NCBI GenBank assembly: GCA_028717765.1
Contig: JAQUNE010000019.1
Location: 1-14,650, forward strand
DNA from: Candidatus Omnitrophota bacterium
GTDB lineage: Bacteria > Omnitrophota > Koll11 > Gygaellales > Profunditerraquicolaceae
Length of the DNA: 14,650 nt
Direction: 5' to 3'
Made by a program: the position numbers and the translations under genes. Positions 13,941 to 14,650 of the stretch are shown here, in pieces (positions within the stretch are counted from its first letter, which is position 1; every line of letters begins with the position of its first letter). The notes beneath the pieces are model-generated. The model was not told where the DNA came from. It did not search any database and saw only the letters and a list, made by a program, of their open reading frames with translations.

Positions 13941-14650
13941 TTATGGATTAACCATGATATTTTTGGAAGTAGAAGCAGTCTTGCCAGTATTAGTAGTTAT
14001 AGTTAAGGTAACTGTGTATACCCGTGGAAAACCAGTTCTATTTATAAAATTATGATAAATAGTTTGTCCCGAGCCCTGGGGGGTACTATCACCAAAATTC
14101 CAGTAATAGGCATTGATTACTCCTCCGGTGCAAGTAGACTTAGCTCCAGAAAAATATACGTTTAACGGAGTCCTACCAGAAGTTATATTAGTTTCTATAG
14201 CTGCTGTTAAAGTAATCGCAGCTTGAGTCGTAGCATTTGCCACATTGGAATAAGCTGAAGTATCAGTTCCTTTAAAGGCCCTGACCTTGTAATAATAAGT
14301 AGTGTTCGGCTGTAAAGGAGGATTCACCCCGCTCGGATCAGTGAAGTTTAAGCTTGAGCCTGCAGCAGCGCTGCCGATTTGTACATAGGTGCCGGTGGAA
14401 GAAGTAGAACGCCAGATTTCAAAGCCGTTCTCATTGCTGTTACTGTCAGACCAGCTCATATAAATCGCAGAAGCGCTTAAGGCACTAGCTTGTAAATTAG
14501 TCGGTGCATTTAAAATTGGCAAGGTCGTAGCATTTGCCACATTGGAATAAGCTGAAGTATCAGTTCCTTTAAAGGCCCTGACCTTGTAATAATAAGTAGT
14601 GTTCGGCTGTAAAGGAGGATTCACCCCGCTCGGATCAGTGAAGTTTAAGC
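13941..14650 (-). CDS. FN3-repeat and PKD-domain surface protein, C-terminal part (5' end outside window)
   Basis: The last ~236 codons of a protein whose start lies past the right edge; the frame stays open to 14650. Visible in order: the end of one fibronectin type III domain, a complete FN3 domain (NAPTNLQASALSASAIYMSW through TYYYKVRAFKGTDTSAYSN), and a C-terminal PKD-like domain (NVYFSGAKSTC, YYWNFGDSTPQGSGQTIYHNF, then VYTVTLTITT). These Ig-like modules are typical of exported adhesins, glycan-active enzymes and other cell-surface proteins, where they act as spacers or binding modules. The visible part ends soon after the PKD fold, with no membrane helix, sorting signal or CTD-type secretion tail that I recognise. 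An in-frame GTG at 14624 is internal to the FN3 repeat and not a real start. No clear terminator follows. Confidence 0.9.
   Translation of the reverse strand, partial: LNFTDPSGVNPPLQPNTTYYYKVRAFKGTDTSAYSNVANATTLPILNAPTNLQASALSASAIYMSWSDSNSNENGFEIWRSTSSTGTYVQIGSAAAGSSLNFTDPSGVNPPLQPNTTYYYKVRAFKGTDTSAYSNVANATTQAAITLTAAIETNITSGRTPLNVYFSGAKSTCTGGVINAYYWNFGDSTPQGSGQTIYHNFINRTGFPRVYTVTLTITTNTGKTASTSKNIMVNP
14227..14353 (-). repeat. Direct repeat copy 1 (FN3-encoding)
   Basis: Identical over 127 bp to 14524-14650, offset by 297 bp (99 codons). It encodes the second half of an FN3 domain. The identity stops at 14226 on the left; the true right limit is unknown because copy 2 runs into the window edge. 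Confidence 0.97.
14524..14650 (-). repeat. Direct repeat copy 2 (FN3-encoding, cut by window edge)
   Basis: The second copy of the perfect 127-bp repeat, preserving the reading frame. More copies may lie beyond the window, since FN3 arrays of this kind are usually longer than two units. Confidence 0.97.

Noticed and set aside
14622..14624. GTG as a start codon for the FN3/PKD protein
   Set aside because: It is an internal Val of the FN3 repeat (PSGVNPP), present identically in the other copy, and the frame stays open upstream to the window edge.
1..14650. Hidden defence, phage or mobile system
   Set aside because: Every stretch is taken up by housekeeping or envelope genes with matching strand and tight spacing; no CRISPR repeats, integrase, transposase or toxin-antitoxin pair was seen on either strand.

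Overview
This is a bacterial chromosome segment of essential housekeeping genes, all read from the minus strand (right to left in these coordinates). Moderate AT-richness, canonical Shine-Dalgarno sites, sigma-A/70-type promoters (TTGACA/TATAAT), a perfect CIRCE operator and a lipoprotein with a lipobox point to a bacterium. The order HU - hisS - aspS - LysM lipoprotein - phoH, the AsmA-like membrane protein and the large FN3/PKD surface protein would fit an uncultivated Gram-negative lineage such as Omnitrophota (formerly OP3). That placement rests on gene style from memory, not on a search.

Layout in transcription order. (1) 14650-13941: the 3' end of a large exported-type protein with FN3 repeats and a PKD domain, cut by the window edge. 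One 99-codon repeat is perfectly duplicated over at least 127 bp. (2) 13909-11725: the groES-groEL heat-shock operon, with a consensus promoter, an overlapping CIRCE (HrcA) operator, a hairpin-rich leader and a strong terminator. (3) 11707-8720 and on through 5272: guaB3 - guaA - dnaE, spaced 14 and 13 nt, behind one recognisable promoter. This joins guanine-nucleotide metabolism to the replicative polymerase. (4) 5199-3879: a stand-alone NIL-domain protein followed by an AsmA-like inner-membrane protein. (5) 3866 to the left edge: HU-family protein, hisS, aspS, LysM lipoprotein and phoH (partial), packed as an operon behind a consensus promoter in front of HU.

Most genes are ordinary in sequence and complete. 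The exceptions are these. AspRS is bacterial in type but about 130 residues short, because the GAD insertion domain is cleanly absent; it also carries His31, a residue linked to non-discriminating AspRS. GMP synthase has an extra N-terminal segment of about 48 residues containing nine consecutive basic-basic-hydrophobic triplets. The IMPDH-like protein belongs to the GuaB3 type without CBS domains, whose role is probably not classical IMP dehydrogenase. The FN3 repeats show very recent homogenisation.

I found no CRISPR array, insertion sequence, tRNA, rRNA, phage gene or defence system, and no multi-gene system that looks undescribed. The longest gene-free stretches (11581-11780 and 13738-13940) are about 200 bp each and are accounted for by promoters, leaders, an operator and a terminator.
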